Shown here piece by piece: positions 26,079 to 34,056 of a DNA stretch of 64,000 bases. The notes under the pieces are model-generated. The model did no database searches. It saw nothing but the letters and a program-made list of their open reading frames with translations, and was not told the origin of the DNA. Position 1 is the first letter of the stretch. The number at the start of each line of letters is the position of its first letter. The DNA is from Brevibacterium yomogidense (GTDB taxonomy: Bacteria > Actinomycetota > Actinomycetes > Actinomycetales > Brevibacteriaceae), in NCBI RefSeq assembly GCF_900163715.1, contig NZ_FWFF01000013.1, positions 89,763-153,762 on the forward strand, read 5' to 3'. Made by a program: the position numbers and the translations under genes.

Positions 26079-26107
26079 TCTATAGTTGAGGATGACCTCG
26101 ATTTCAA
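26079..26107 (-). promoter_or_regulatory. Sigma-70-type promoter of the SDR/acyl-CoA dehydrogenase operon
   Basis: On the minus strand TTGAAA (-35, complement of 26102-26107) and TATAGA (-10, complement of 26079-26084) are exactly 17 nt apart. It reads into the SDR gene starting at 26029. This is one of the best promoter matches in the window. Confidence 0.75.
26085..26102. promoter_or_regulatory. Operator-like inverted repeat in the promoter spacer
   Basis: GTTGAG-GATGAC-CTCGAT is an imperfect inverted repeat (core GAGG-ATGA-CCTC) lying wholly between the -35 and -10 boxes. It has the same 6-6-6 layout as the perfect repeat at 27811-27828 and shares 8 of 12 half-site bases with it. A TetR-family repressor site is inferred. 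Confidence 0.5.
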
Positions 26108-26116
26108 GTGTTGCCA

Positions 26117-26136
26117 ATCGTTCGTTCAGTAACGAT
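26117..26136. promoter_or_regulatory. Second inverted repeat in the divergent intergenic region
   Basis: ATCGTT and AACGAT are perfect inverted arms separated by 8 nt. The repeat lies just upstream of the minus-strand -35 box and about 70 nt before the plus-strand acyl-CoA ligase. It could be an operator for either direction; the sequence differs from the GTTGAA-type repeat. Confidence 0.4.
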
Positions 26137-26207
26137 CACCGAACCTGGCGTCGCAACGAAGGGACCCCGTGGGCCTCTGCCCCGGGGCCGTGATCCGAAG
26201 GAGCATC

Positions 26208-27749
26208 ATGGCCGTAGACGTACACGCACCCACCTCCCACCTCCCGGACATCCTGCTGCCCTGGGTGTCCGCACGGCCCGACGCGCACGCGCTGCTCACC
26301 CCTCCGGGTGACGGCCGCACCGTCCTCACGTGGGCGCGGCTGCTGGGAGAGGCCGCTGCGGCTCGGGACCGATTCACCGGCGCCGGCCTGCAGCCCGGCG
26401 ATCGAGTCATCCTCATCGCGCCCAGCTGCCCGGAGTTCGTCGCGGAGTTCTTCGGCGCCCAGGCCGCCGGACTCGTGGTCGTCGCGGTCAATCCGCTCTC
26501 GACCACACGGGAGATCGATTACCTGCTGGAGGATTCGGGCGCTCGTCTCATCGTCGCCCATCCGTCCCGGTCCGAGGCCGGCCGCGCCTCCGCAGAGGCA
26601 GTGGGGGTCGCGTTCCGCCTCATCGATCCCGTGCGGTCCGACGGTCCGGAGATCCGCCCGGACGCTCACGGAGACATCGACTTCGCGGTGGCCGGACGAT
26701 CCCGCGACGATCTCGCGGCACTCCTCTACACCTCCGGCACCACGGGTCGGCCCAAGGGTGCGATGCTCACCGTCGGGAACCTGCTGTCGACCGTCGACAT
26801 CGTCGGCGAGATCATCGAGGTCGGACCCGACGACCACTGGGCGACGGGACTGCCGCTCTTCCACGTGTTCGGCCTCGTCACCGTGACACTGTCCTCGCTC
26901 CGGGCGGGGGTCCCGGTCACGCTGTTCCCCCGCTGGGATCCACGGGCGTTCGTGGACGCGCTCACCACGGATCACGTCACGGTCGTCTCCGGTGTGCCCA
27001 CGATGTGGATGTCGGTGCTCGCAGAGGCCGCTGACAGCGGGGCCCCGACGCTGCGAGCGGTGAGCTCCGGCGGCGCAGCGATCTCCGCAGACGTCCTGAG
27101 GCGCTTCGAGGAGCGCTACCAGGCTCCCGTCGTCGAGGGCTACGGGCTCACGGAGACCAGCGCCGTGGGCACGTTCAACCCGCTGCACGGAGTCCGGAAG
27201 GTGGGCAGCGTGGGCCATGCGGTGCCTCGGATGGAGGTCAAGGTGGTCGACCTCGACGGGAACCCGGCCGCTCCCGACGAACCCGGCGAGGTGTGCCTGC
27301 GGGGTCCGGCGATCATGCGCGGATACTGGAACAGGCCCGAGGCGACGGCGGAGGTCCTCGGTGAGGACGGCTGGTTCCGCACGGGCGACATCGGAAGGCT
27401 CGACGAGGACGGCTATCTGTTCATCGTCGACCGCATGAAGGACCTCATCATCCACGGCGGGTACAACGTGTACCCGCGCGAGGTGGAGGAGGTGCTGTAC
27501 GAGATCCCAGGCGTGCGCGAAGCCGCGGTGGTCGGCACACCCGACGAACGGTACGGACAGCAGGTCACCGCCGTCATCGCACGCAGCGCGGGCTCGCAGC
27601 TGGACGCCGCGGAGGTCGAGCGCGTGACCCGGGAGAAGCTCGCGGCGTACAAGATCCCGCGGATCATCGAGTTCATCGACGAGCTGCCGAAGGGACCGTC
27701 GGGCAAGATCCTCAAGCGGGCCCTCTTCGGGGCCCCGAACGGATCCTGA
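26208..27749 (+). CDS. Acyl-CoA synthetase (fatty-acid-CoA ligase)
   Basis: A 513-residue ANL enzyme distinct from the one at 17573-19252. Motifs are LLYTSGTTGRPKGAMLTVGN, GYGLTETSAVG, FRTGDIGRLDEDGYLFIVDR and the catalytic lysine in PKGPSGKILKR. The ATG at 26208 has GAAGGAG 5 nt upstream. It is divergent from the SDR/dehydrogenase operon and precedes the ABC importer, so it probably activates the imported acid. Chain length or ring preference cannot be read from the sequence. Confidence 0.92.
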   Translation: MAVDVHAPTSHLPDILLPWVSARPDAHALLTPPGDGRTVLTWARLLGEAAAARDRFTGAGLQPGDRVILIAPSCPEFVAEFFGAQAAGLVVVAVNPLSTTREIDYLLEDSGARLIVAHPSRSEAGRASAEAVGVAFRLIDPVRSDGPEIRPDAHGDIDFAVAGRSRDDLAALLYTSGTTGRPKGAMLTVGNLLSTVDIVGEIIEVGPDDHWATGLPLFHVFGLVTVTLSSLRAGVPVTLFPRWDPRAFVDALTTDHVTVVSGVPTMWMSVLAEAADSGAPTLRAVSSGGAAISADVLRRFEERYQAPVVEGYGLTETSAVGTFNPLHGVRKVGSVGHAVPRMEVKVVDLDGNPAAPDEPGEVCLRGPAIMRGYWNRPEATAEVLGEDGWFRTGDIGRLDEDGYLFIVDRMKDLIIHGGYNVYPREVEEVLYEIPGVREAAVVGTPDERYGQQVTAVIARSAGSQLDAAEVERVTREKLAAYKIPRIIEFIDELPKGPSGKILKRALFGAPNGS

Positions 27750-27772
27750 GCCGTCCCGTGACCCTTTCGTGA

Positions 27773-27801
27773 TTGACATCACACTCATGTCTGGCTAGCT
27801 T
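27773..27801 (+). promoter_or_regulatory. Promoter of the Liv-type ABC importer operon
   Basis: A consensus TTGACA (27773-27778) is followed after 17 nt by TAGCTT (27796-27801). Transcription would begin near 27808, directly at the left arm of the operator-like repeat 27809-27830, leaving a leader of about 100 nt before the binding-protein gene. Confidence 0.7.
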
Positions 27802-27808
27802 AGATCTG

Positions 27809-27830
27809 AAGTTGAAGTCGGATTCAACTT
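27809..27830. promoter_or_regulatory. Perfect-armed operator at the importer transcription start
   Basis: AAGTTGAA and TTCAACTT are perfect 8-nt inverted arms around a 6-nt centre. Position at the expected +1 suggests repression. The likely binder is the TetR-family protein encoded at the end of the same cluster (32643-33407). Confidence 0.65.
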
Positions 27831-27909
27831 AGCTGCTGGTCTGGTCTCACCAGATCCACCCGGATACCACCTCCGGGACAGCACTCCCTCATTTCAAAGG
27901 AGAAATGCA

Positions 27910-29121
27910 ATGGGCGCTTCCACCACGACCCGCACCCTTCGTACCCTCGCCGCAGCGGTCTGCGGCGGCACCCTCGTCGCCCTCGCCGCGTGCGGGGGCG
28001 GAACCGCCAGCAGCGGCGAGGGCGGCACCATCGTGATCGGCTACTCCGGCCCTCTCAGTGGAGGGGCGGCAGCGTACGGCGAGAACATCCAGGTCGGCAT
28101 GCAGATGGCAGTGGACGACCTCAACGAGCTGGGTGTGACGGTCGACGGCGGCGAGTACACCGTAGAACTCAACTCCCTCGACGACATGTACCAGCCCAAC
28201 ACCGCGGCCACGAACGCGCAGCGTCTTGCCGAGCAGGACGATGCCGCTGTCATCTTCGTCCCCCATTCCGGCGGCATCCAGGCCGCACAGGAACTGAACT
28301 CCGGTCGCAGCGAGTTCCTCCTGGGCGCCTACAGCTCCGACCCCGCGATCCTCGAGACCGACAACCCCCTGACGATGATGGTCCCGCCCAGCTTCAAGAG
28401 CTATTCGGCGCCCTTCGTCGAGAAGCTCAAGACGGATGGAGTCGAGAAGCTGGGACTGCTGGGCACCGCGAGCGAGTACGGGCAGTCCTGGACGTCCCTC
28501 GTGAGCGAGGAGTGGGAATCGCAGGACGGAGAGGTCCTGACGGACAACAGCATCGACTACTCGACCGTCTCCGACTTCGCCGGTCCTGTGTCCCGCACCC
28601 TGTCCGAGGAGCCCGACGTCATCTTCCTGGGCGGCCCATCGCAGCCGACCGCCCTGATCATCGAAGAGGCCCGTGGGCAGGGCTACGAGGGCTCGTTCCT
28701 CATCATGGACCAGGCGAAGTTCGAGGAGATGGAGCTCTTCACCGATCCAGAGAATCTCAACGACTCGATCGGCGTCGTCCCTGTCCGGGAGTACGAGGAT
28801 CCAGGTACTGAGGCCTTCGTGTCCGCCTTCGACGAGCTCGTCGACGGCGCACGCCCTGCCACATCGGAAGTGTCGCTGCACTACCAGTCGGTCGCACTCT
28901 CGGTGAAGGCCATGGAGGTCGCCGGGACCATAGACGACCCGCAGGCCATCCGCGATGCGATCGGCGATGCCGCCGGTCAGGTCGACGAGCAGTTCCACGT
29001 CTCCGGGTTCCCCACAGAGGTGACTGACGCGGGCCATCTTCGCAACGAGGACTTCCAAGCCGCGTACAGGAACAGCGATGGAGAGTACGAGTTCCTTCCG
29101 ATCGAGCATGCGGAAGACTGA
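27910..29121 (+). CDS. ABC transporter substrate-binding lipoprotein (Liv/branched-chain type)
   Basis: A 403-residue type I periplasmic-binding-fold protein. The signal peptide ends in a lipobox LVALAAC with lipidated C28, so it is anchored outside the membrane. Domain signatures are IGYSGPLSGGAAAYGENIQV and AVDDLNELG, with an NTAATNAQRLAEQD stretch. AAAGGAG lies 7 nt before the ATG. It heads a five-gene importer operon behind an operator-bearing promoter. This superfamily carries amino acids, amides, urea and aromatic or short carboxylic acids. The flanking acyl-CoA ligase and beta-oxidation genes favour a carboxylate ligand, which is inference. Confidence 0.92.
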   Translation: MGASTTTRTLRTLAAAVCGGTLVALAACGGGTASSGEGGTIVIGYSGPLSGGAAAYGENIQVGMQMAVDDLNELGVTVDGGEYTVELNSLDDMYQPNTAATNAQRLAEQDDAAVIFVPHSGGIQAAQELNSGRSEFLLGAYSSDPAILETDNPLTMMVPPSFKSYSAPFVEKLKTDGVEKLGLLGTASEYGQSWTSLVSEEWESQDGEVLTDNSIDYSTVSDFAGPVSRTLSEEPDVIFLGGPSQPTALIIEEARGQGYEGSFLIMDQAKFEEMELFTDPENLNDSIGVVPVREYEDPGTEAFVSAFDELVDGARPATSEVSLHYQSVALSVKAMEVAGTIDDPQAIRDAIGDAAGQVDEQFHVSGFPTEVTDAGHLRNEDFQAAYRNSDGEYEFLPIEHAED

Positions 29122-29163
29122 CCTCCGGTTCCAGCCCCCGCACTCCATCGACCCAGGACTGCA

Positions 29164-30030
29164 ATGACCCTTTTCATACAACAGCTCTTCAACGGGCTGG
29201 CCCTGGGCGGCGTGTACTGCCTCGCCGCCATCGGGCTCACCCTCGTCTTCGGTGTCCTCCGAATCCCCAACCTGGCGCACGGCTCGCTGTACATGCTCGG
29301 CGCGTACGTCACGTACTTCTTCCTCACCGCAGTAGGAGTCCCCTACGTCGCAGCGATCGGACTCGCGGCGATCGTGCTGGCCGTCGTCGGCATTCTGCTC
29401 GAGCGGCTGGTCTTCCACCCGCTGAGGAAGTCACCGCACACGCACCACATGATCGCCGCGGTGGGCGCCATGTTCTTCTTCCAGGCTGTTGCGCAGGTGA
29501 TCTGGGGCGCGGACTTCCGCCGCATGGAATCACCCTTCGAGGGAACACTCTCGATCGGGGGCGCCCAGATCTCCTGGCAGCGCATCATCATCATCCTCAC
29601 TGCTGTCGCGGTGCTCGCCCTCCTCACGTGGTTCATCAAGCGGTCGATCCACGGACAGACCATCGAGGCCGTCGAACAGGACCGGACCGGCGCATCACTC
29701 GCCGGCATCAGTCCCAACACCGTCTCGATGCTCACCTTCGCGCTGGCTGCGGCGCTCGCCACGATCGCCGCAGGACTCGTCGCGCCCATCAACCTGCTCT
29801 CCCCCACGATGGGTGCTGCGCTCGACCTCAAGATCTTCGCGATCATCATCCTGGGCGGGCTCGGCTCGATACCCGGCGCGATCGTCGGCGGGTTCCTCCT
29901 GGCACTCGCAGAGGTCATGACATCCACGTACGTCTCTTCCGCTGCTGGTGAGGCGATCGCGTTCGTCGTCCTCGTCGCGGTCCTGGCAGTCAGACCCACC
30001 GGCCTCTTCGCAAAGGCGGTGCAGCGATGA
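29164..30030 (+). CDS. livH: Branched-chain-type ABC transporter permease LivH
   Basis: A 288-residue membrane protein with about eight helices. LivH signatures are FNGLALGGVYCLAAIGLTLV, FGVLRIPNLAHGSLYMLGAY and the cytoplasmic coupling region GQTIEAVEQDRTGASLAGIS. ILGGLGSIPGAIVGGFLLAL is near the C-terminus. It forms the translocation pore with LivM. Its stop overlaps the livM start by 4 bp. Confidence 0.94.
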   Translation: MTLFIQQLFNGLALGGVYCLAAIGLTLVFGVLRIPNLAHGSLYMLGAYVTYFFLTAVGVPYVAAIGLAAIVLAVVGILLERLVFHPLRKSPHTHHMIAAVGAMFFFQAVAQVIWGADFRRMESPFEGTLSIGGAQISWQRIIIILTAVAVLALLTWFIKRSIHGQTIEAVEQDRTGASLAGISPNTVSMLTFALAAALATIAAGLVAPINLLSPTMGAALDLKIFAIIILGGLGSIPGAIVGGFLLALAEVMTSTYVSSAAGEAIAFVVLVAVLAVRPTGLFAKAVQR

Positions 30031-31040
30031 CAGCACGCATCTCGATCCAGCACGTCGGCATGGCGCTCGTGGCCATCGCGCTCGTCATCGCGCCGTTCGC
30101 GCTGGCCGGCCAGGACTACGTCCTGAGACTCCTCACGATGGCGGCGACCTACGCGATCGCCGTCTACGGCTTCAACATCATCCTCGGACTCACAGGGCAG
30201 CTGTCACTCGCCCACGGCGGATTCTTCGGCATCGGCATCTACGTGGTCGGACTCCTCACGACCGATCACGGCTGGTCATTCTGGTCCGCGTTCCTCGCAG
30301 CGATCATCGTCACCGCGGTGACGGGATTCGCCTGCGGCGTCGTGGCACTGCGCACGCGCCAGGAGTACTTCGCCATCTTCACGATGGCGGTCGGCTTCAT
30401 CATCTTCCTCATCCTGAGCCGATGGGAATCCGTCACGCACGGCATGTCGGGCATATCCGGCATCCCGTTCCCGGAGGGGTTCGGCATCATCGACTTCTCC
30501 GAGCCCATCGCGATGTACTTCCTGGTGCTCCTGTTCCTGGCCGGCGCCGCATACATCACCTATGCGATCCGTCGGTCGGGAGTGGGGCGCACACTCATCG
30601 CGATCCGCACATCAGAGGACCTCGCGAACTCGATCGGTGTGAACGTCGGCCTCAACAAGCAGCTCGCCTTCGCAGCATCGACGACTTTCGCAGGTGTCGC
30701 CGGCGGTCTCTTCGCTGCTGTCCAGGGGTTCGTGGGCCCCAGCTCTGCCAGCGTGAACCTCACCTTCGAACTGCTCATGTTCATCCTGGTGGGCGGCCTC
30801 GGCACGGTGATGGGACCGATCGTCGGCTCGTTTGTCGTGACGTTCCTCTTCGAGACGTTCCAGGACTTCCAGTCCTACCGCTTCATCGTTCTGGGTCCGG
30901 TCATCATCGCTCTGGTGATCTTCGCCCCGCGCGGAATCGTCGGGTATCTCAACGCCTACGTCGCCAGACGGCGGGCGAAACGTGCACGCAGACAGATGGC
31001 CCCCCAAGCGGCAGCCTCTGAGACGAAGGAGGTGTCATGA
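30027..31040 (+). CDS. livM: Branched-chain-type ABC transporter permease LivM
   Basis: A 337-residue membrane protein, partner of LivH. It shows [20 protein letters not shown], the coupling segment [20 protein letters not shown] and [18 protein letters not shown]. The C-terminus ends in a basic cytoplasmic tail ([11 protein letters not shown]). It overlaps livH by 4 bp and livG by 4 bp, so expression is tightly coupled. Confidence 0.94.
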   Translation: MTARISIQHVGMALVAIALVIAPFALAGQDYVLRLLTMAATYAIAVYGFNIILGLTGQLSLAHGGFFGIGIYVVGLLTTDHGWSFWSAFLAAIIVTAVTGFACGVVALRTRQEYFAIFTMAVGFIIFLILSRWESVTHGMSGISGIPFPEGFGIIDFSEPIAMYFLVLLFLAGAAYITYAIRRSGVGRTLIAIRTSEDLANSIGVNVGLNKQLAFAASTTFAGVAGGLFAAVQGFVGPSSASVNLTFELLMFILVGGLGTVMGPIVGSFVVTFLFETFQDFQSYRFIVLGPVIIALVIFAPRGIVGYLNAYVARRRAKRARRQMAPQAAASETKEVS

Positions 31041-31819
31041 CGCTCCTCGAAGTACGTGGCCTCGGCAAGCAGTTCGGCGGGCTCCATGCTGTCCGGGACG
31101 TGGATCTCGACGTTCGGGAGGGCGAGATCACCGCGATCATCGGACCGAACGGCGCAGGCAAGTCAACGGTGTTCAACCTGCTCTCCGGCTTCTACCGACC
31201 TACAGCCGGCACCGTCACGTTCAAGGGACGAGACATCACGGGCAAGAAGCCGTACACCACGGTCAGGGACGGGATCGCCCGTACGTTCCAGACGACGAAT
31301 CTCTTCGAGGATTCGACCGTCTTGGACAATGTCCTCTCCGGCCGCATCGTCCGATCACGATCCACGGTGTTCGGAGCGGTGCTGCAGACCCCCAGCTTCC
31401 GCCGCGAGGAGCAGTACAACCTCACGAAGGCTATGGAGGCGCTGGAGTTCGCCGGTATCGCCCACTATCGGGACGACCTCGCCGGGGAAGTCCCCCAGGA
31501 GGTGCAGAAGCGCGTGGCGATCGCCGTGGCTCTGGCCACGGAACCGGACCTGCTGCTCCTCGATGAGCCGGCCGGCGGGATCACCGAGGACGAGACCGTG
31601 GGCTTCGGAGACCTCATCCGGCAGATCGTCGCACGCGGCATCACCGTCTGCCTCGTCGAGCACAAGATGTCGATGATCATGAGTCTGGCGGACAGGATCC
31701 TCGTCCTGGACCACGGACAGACCATCGCGTTCGGTACTCCGGATGAGATCAAACGCGACCCCAAAGTCATCGAGGCCTACCTGGGCGCCGACGACGCTGA
31801 AGAGGAAGGTGAGGAGTGA
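31037..31819 (+). CDS. livG: Branched-chain-type ABC transporter ATPase LivG
   Basis: A 260-residue ATP-binding subunit. Walker A is GPNGAGKST, Walker B is [10 protein letters not shown], and the H-loop is [10 protein letters not shown]. The signature region is atypical: [20 protein letters not shown] stands where LSYGxQR(R/K)LEIARAL is usual, so the LSGGQ-like Ser-Gly is not obvious. The LivG-specific [20 protein letters not shown] and [15 protein letters not shown] are present. It overlaps livM by 4 bp and livF by 1 bp. Confidence 0.92.
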   Translation: MTLLEVRGLGKQFGGLHAVRDVDLDVREGEITAIIGPNGAGKSTVFNLLSGFYRPTAGTVTFKGRDITGKKPYTTVRDGIARTFQTTNLFEDSTVLDNVLSGRIVRSRSTVFGAVLQTPSFRREEQYNLTKAMEALEFAGIAHYRDDLAGEVPQEVQKRVAIAVALATEPDLLLLDEPAGGITEDETVGFGDLIRQIVARGITVCLVEHKMSMIMSLADRILVLDHGQTIAFGTPDEIKRDPKVIEAYLGADDAEEEGEE

Positions 31820-32526
31820 TGCTCACTGTCACCGGGCTCAGTGCGGGATACGACGCGATCGATGTGCTCCACTCCGTCGACATCACCGCGGAGCAGGGAG
31901 AGATCACAGTCCTACTGGGTGCCAACGGCTCCGGGAAGACGACCATGTTCAAGACGATCAGCGGTCTCATCCGCCCCACAGCGGGTGAGATCGAATTCAA
32001 CGGGAAGCCGATCACTCGTCGTCCTGCCAGCGCGATCGTCGGTGCAGGGATCGCGCATTCTCCCGAAGGCCGCCACCTCTTCCCCAAGATGTCGGTGGAG
32101 AAGAATCTGGTCCTGGGCGGATACACGCGACGGAAGAACCGCTCGCGCCAGCGGGAGCTTCTGAACCAGGTCTTCGAACTGTTCCCCATCCTCCATGAGA
32201 AGCGCCATGATCCATCGGGTTCTCTGTCCGGCGGGCAGCAGCAGATGGTCGCGATCGGCCGTGCCCTGACCGCAGATCCACGACTCCTCATCCTCGACGA
32301 GCCGTCGATGGGACTCGCCCCGCTGGTGGTCAAGCAGGTGCTGGAGGCTGTTGTGGAGATCAACAGGACCGGGATCGGAGTGCTGCTCGCAGAGCAGAAC
32401 GCGACGCAGGCGCTGCGCATCGCCCACCGCGGATATGTGCTCGCAGAAGGTCGTGTCGTACTGTCGGGAAGTGCCGATGACCTCCTGCACGACTCCGACG
32501 TGCGCGCCGCCTACCTCGGCATGTAG
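31819..32526 (+). CDS. livF: Branched-chain-type ABC transporter ATPase LivF
   Basis: A 235-residue ATP-binding subunit with Walker A GANGSGKTT, signature LSGGQQQMVAIGRAL, Walker B LLILDEPSMGL and the LivF-typical GIAHSPEGRHLFPKMSVEKN. The ATG at 31819 shares its A with the livG stop (TGATG); a GTG 3 nt earlier is the alternative. It pairs with LivG to power the importer. A hairpin follows 15 nt after the stop. Confidence 0.94.
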   Translation: MLTVTGLSAGYDAIDVLHSVDITAEQGEITVLLGANGSGKTTMFKTISGLIRPTAGEIEFNGKPITRRPASAIVGAGIAHSPEGRHLFPKMSVEKNLVLGGYTRRKNRSRQRELLNQVFELFPILHEKRHDPSGSLSGGQQQMVAIGRALTADPRLLILDEPSMGLAPLVVKQVLEAVVEINRTGIGVLLAEQNATQALRIAHRGYVLAEGRVVLSGSADDLLHDSDVRAAYLGM

Positions 32527-32540
32527 AAACTCTGCGCGAT

Positions 32541-32580
32541 CGGGGCAGGGACACCGGACCCGGTTCTGCTTCCTGCCCCG
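32541..32580 (+). terminator. Hairpin after livF
   Basis: CGGGGCAGG (32541-32549) pairs perfectly with CCTGCCCCG (32572-32580), and the 22-nt centre contains a further ACCGG/CCGGT pairing. It probably ends or attenuates the importer transcript before the TetR gene. Confidence 0.65.
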
Positions 32581-32642
32581 AGCGCTGTCCTGATCCGCCC
32601 GAGGAGGGCGGCCACGCCGACCTCTGCACACGAGGAGTGAAG

Positions 32643-33407
32643 ATGAGCACCACGTCCAGCCCCAGTGGGCAGGCTGCCAGCCGGAGGCGCGACCCGCAGG
32701 ATCTCACGCGCAAGGGGCAGCGCACGCGCAAATCGCTCGTCGATGCCGCACGCGCGGTGTTCTACGAGCAGGGGTACATCGATGCCCGCCTGTCCGAGGT
32801 GACCGAGCGCGCCGGTGTGTCGACGGGGACCCTCTACACGTACTTCGACGATCGCGAGCAGCTGCTCGCGGCGATCATCGACGACGCGTATGCGCGATCC
32901 GTGCGACCCGCGGGTTCACGGCCGGCGGATGTGGGCGATCCGTTCCGCCGGATCTTCAACGGCAACCGCCGATACGTCGAGGCATACCGCCAGAGCTCCG
33001 ACCTCATGGCGATCTTCGATCAGGCCGAATACCTCGATGAAGCGCTCAAGGCCCGACGGATGGCTCGCGCATCCGACTTCGCACAGCGCAATGCGCAGAC
33101 CATCCGCAGACTGCAGGACGAAGGCACTGTCGACCGCGGGGTCGAGCCGCTCATCGCCGCGCAGGCCCTGTCCTTCATGGTGTCGACCCAGTGCCGCTAC
33201 GTCTACGTCCACGCACCGGACCCCAGCTGCGCGGACGCCGCGGGAGCGCAGGCGCTCGCCGATCACCTGACCCGGCTGTGGTTCTCAGCGCTGGGCGTCG
33301 ACCCGGACCCTCTCCTGGAGACGTTCATCGCCGAGGCGGAGCAGGCGGGAGCAGACGCCGACGACGCCGAAGCCCCCGGGGACGAGCAGGTGCAGGCCGC
33401 AGACTGA
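32643..33407 (+). CDS. TetR family transcriptional regulator
   Basis: A 254-residue regulator. The helix-turn-helix domain spans about residues 20-70 (VFYEQGYIDARLSEVTERAG, then VSTGTLYTYFDDREQLL). The C-terminal half is an all-helical ligand domain. An acidic Ala/Asp/Glu tail ends the protein. GAGGAG lies 5 nt before ATG 32643, and a GTG at 32637 is in frame but overlaps that site. It stands at the end of the importer and lipid-catabolism cluster and is the natural candidate to bind the GTTGAA-N6-TTCAAC-type repeats at 27809-27830 and 26085-26102. An acyl-CoA inducer would fit but is speculation. Confidence 0.9.
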   Translation: MSTTSSPSGQAASRRRDPQDLTRKGQRTRKSLVDAARAVFYEQGYIDARLSEVTERAGVSTGTLYTYFDDREQLLAAIIDDAYARSVRPAGSRPADVGDPFRRIFNGNRRYVEAYRQSSDLMAIFDQAEYLDEALKARRMARASDFAQRNAQTIRRLQDEGTVDRGVEPLIAAQALSFMVSTQCRYVYVHAPDPSCADAAGAQALADHLTRLWFSALGVDPDPLLETFIAEAEQAGADADDAEAPGDEQVQAAD

Positions 33408-33410
33408 TCG

Positions 33411-34034
33411 TCACACGAAGCGGGAGACGTCGCCCGCCCCCTCACGCCGCACGATCGGTGCGCCCTCCGTGTAGTCGATGACGCTCGTGGGGGTGGTGCC
33501 GGGCACGCCGGATTCGATGACGAGGTCGACGTCACGGCCGATCGCATCCGCGACGTCCTGAGGCTCCGTGAGCGGGTCCTCGTGGCCGGGCAGCAGGAGC
33601 GTCGAGGACAGGATGGGCTCCCCGACCTCCCGCACCAGCGCCAGAGCGGTCGCGTTCTCCGGGATGCGCGCGCCCACAGAGTTCTTCTTGGGGTGCAGCA
33701 TCTTCTTCGGCACCTCCTTCGTCGCCTTCATGATGAAGGTGTAGGGGCCCGGGATGAGCGACTTGATCGTCCGGAACGCCGAATTGTCGAGGATGACGAA
33801 CTGGCCCAGCTGCGAGAACTCATGGCACATGAGCGTGTAGTGGTGCTTGGAGTCGAGGCTGCGGATCCGCGCGATGCGCTCGATGCCCTCCTTGTTCCCC
33901 AGGGAGCAGCCCAGCGCGTAGCAGGAGTCCGTCGGGTACGCGATGAGCCCACCGTTCCTGATGACCTCCGCAGCCTGCCGGATCAGGCGCGGCTGCGGGT
34001 CGACCGGGTGGATGGCGACTGTTTTCGCATTCAT
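33411..34034 (-). CDS. YciO/Sua5/YrdC family protein (L-threonylcarbamoyladenylate synthase-like)
   Basis: A 207-residue YrdC-fold protein closest in appearance to E. coli YciO. It shares IAYPTDSCYALGCSLGNKEG, HHYTLMCHEFSQLGQF, GPYTFIMKATKEVPKKML, and the ending TSVIDYTEGAPIVRREGAGD. The family includes the enzyme that makes threonylcarbamoyl-AMP for the t6A37 tRNA modification. YciO itself has an uncertain role, so the essential Sua5 copy may be elsewhere. The ATG at 34034 is preferred to a GTG at 34040. It is the last gene of the long minus-strand block and converges on the TetR gene with a 3-nt gap. Confidence 0.88.
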   Translation of the reverse strand: MNAKTVAIHPVDPQPRLIRQAAEVIRNGGLIAYPTDSCYALGCSLGNKEGIERIARIRSLDSKHHYTLMCHEFSQLGQFVILDNSAFRTIKSLIPGPYTFIMKATKEVPKKMLHPKKNSVGARIPENATALALVREVGEPILSSTLLLPGHEDPLTEPQDVADAIGRDVDLVIESGVPGTTPTSVIDYTEGAPIVRREGAGDVSRFV

Positions 34035-34056
34035 GACCACATCGTACTGGCTCCGC

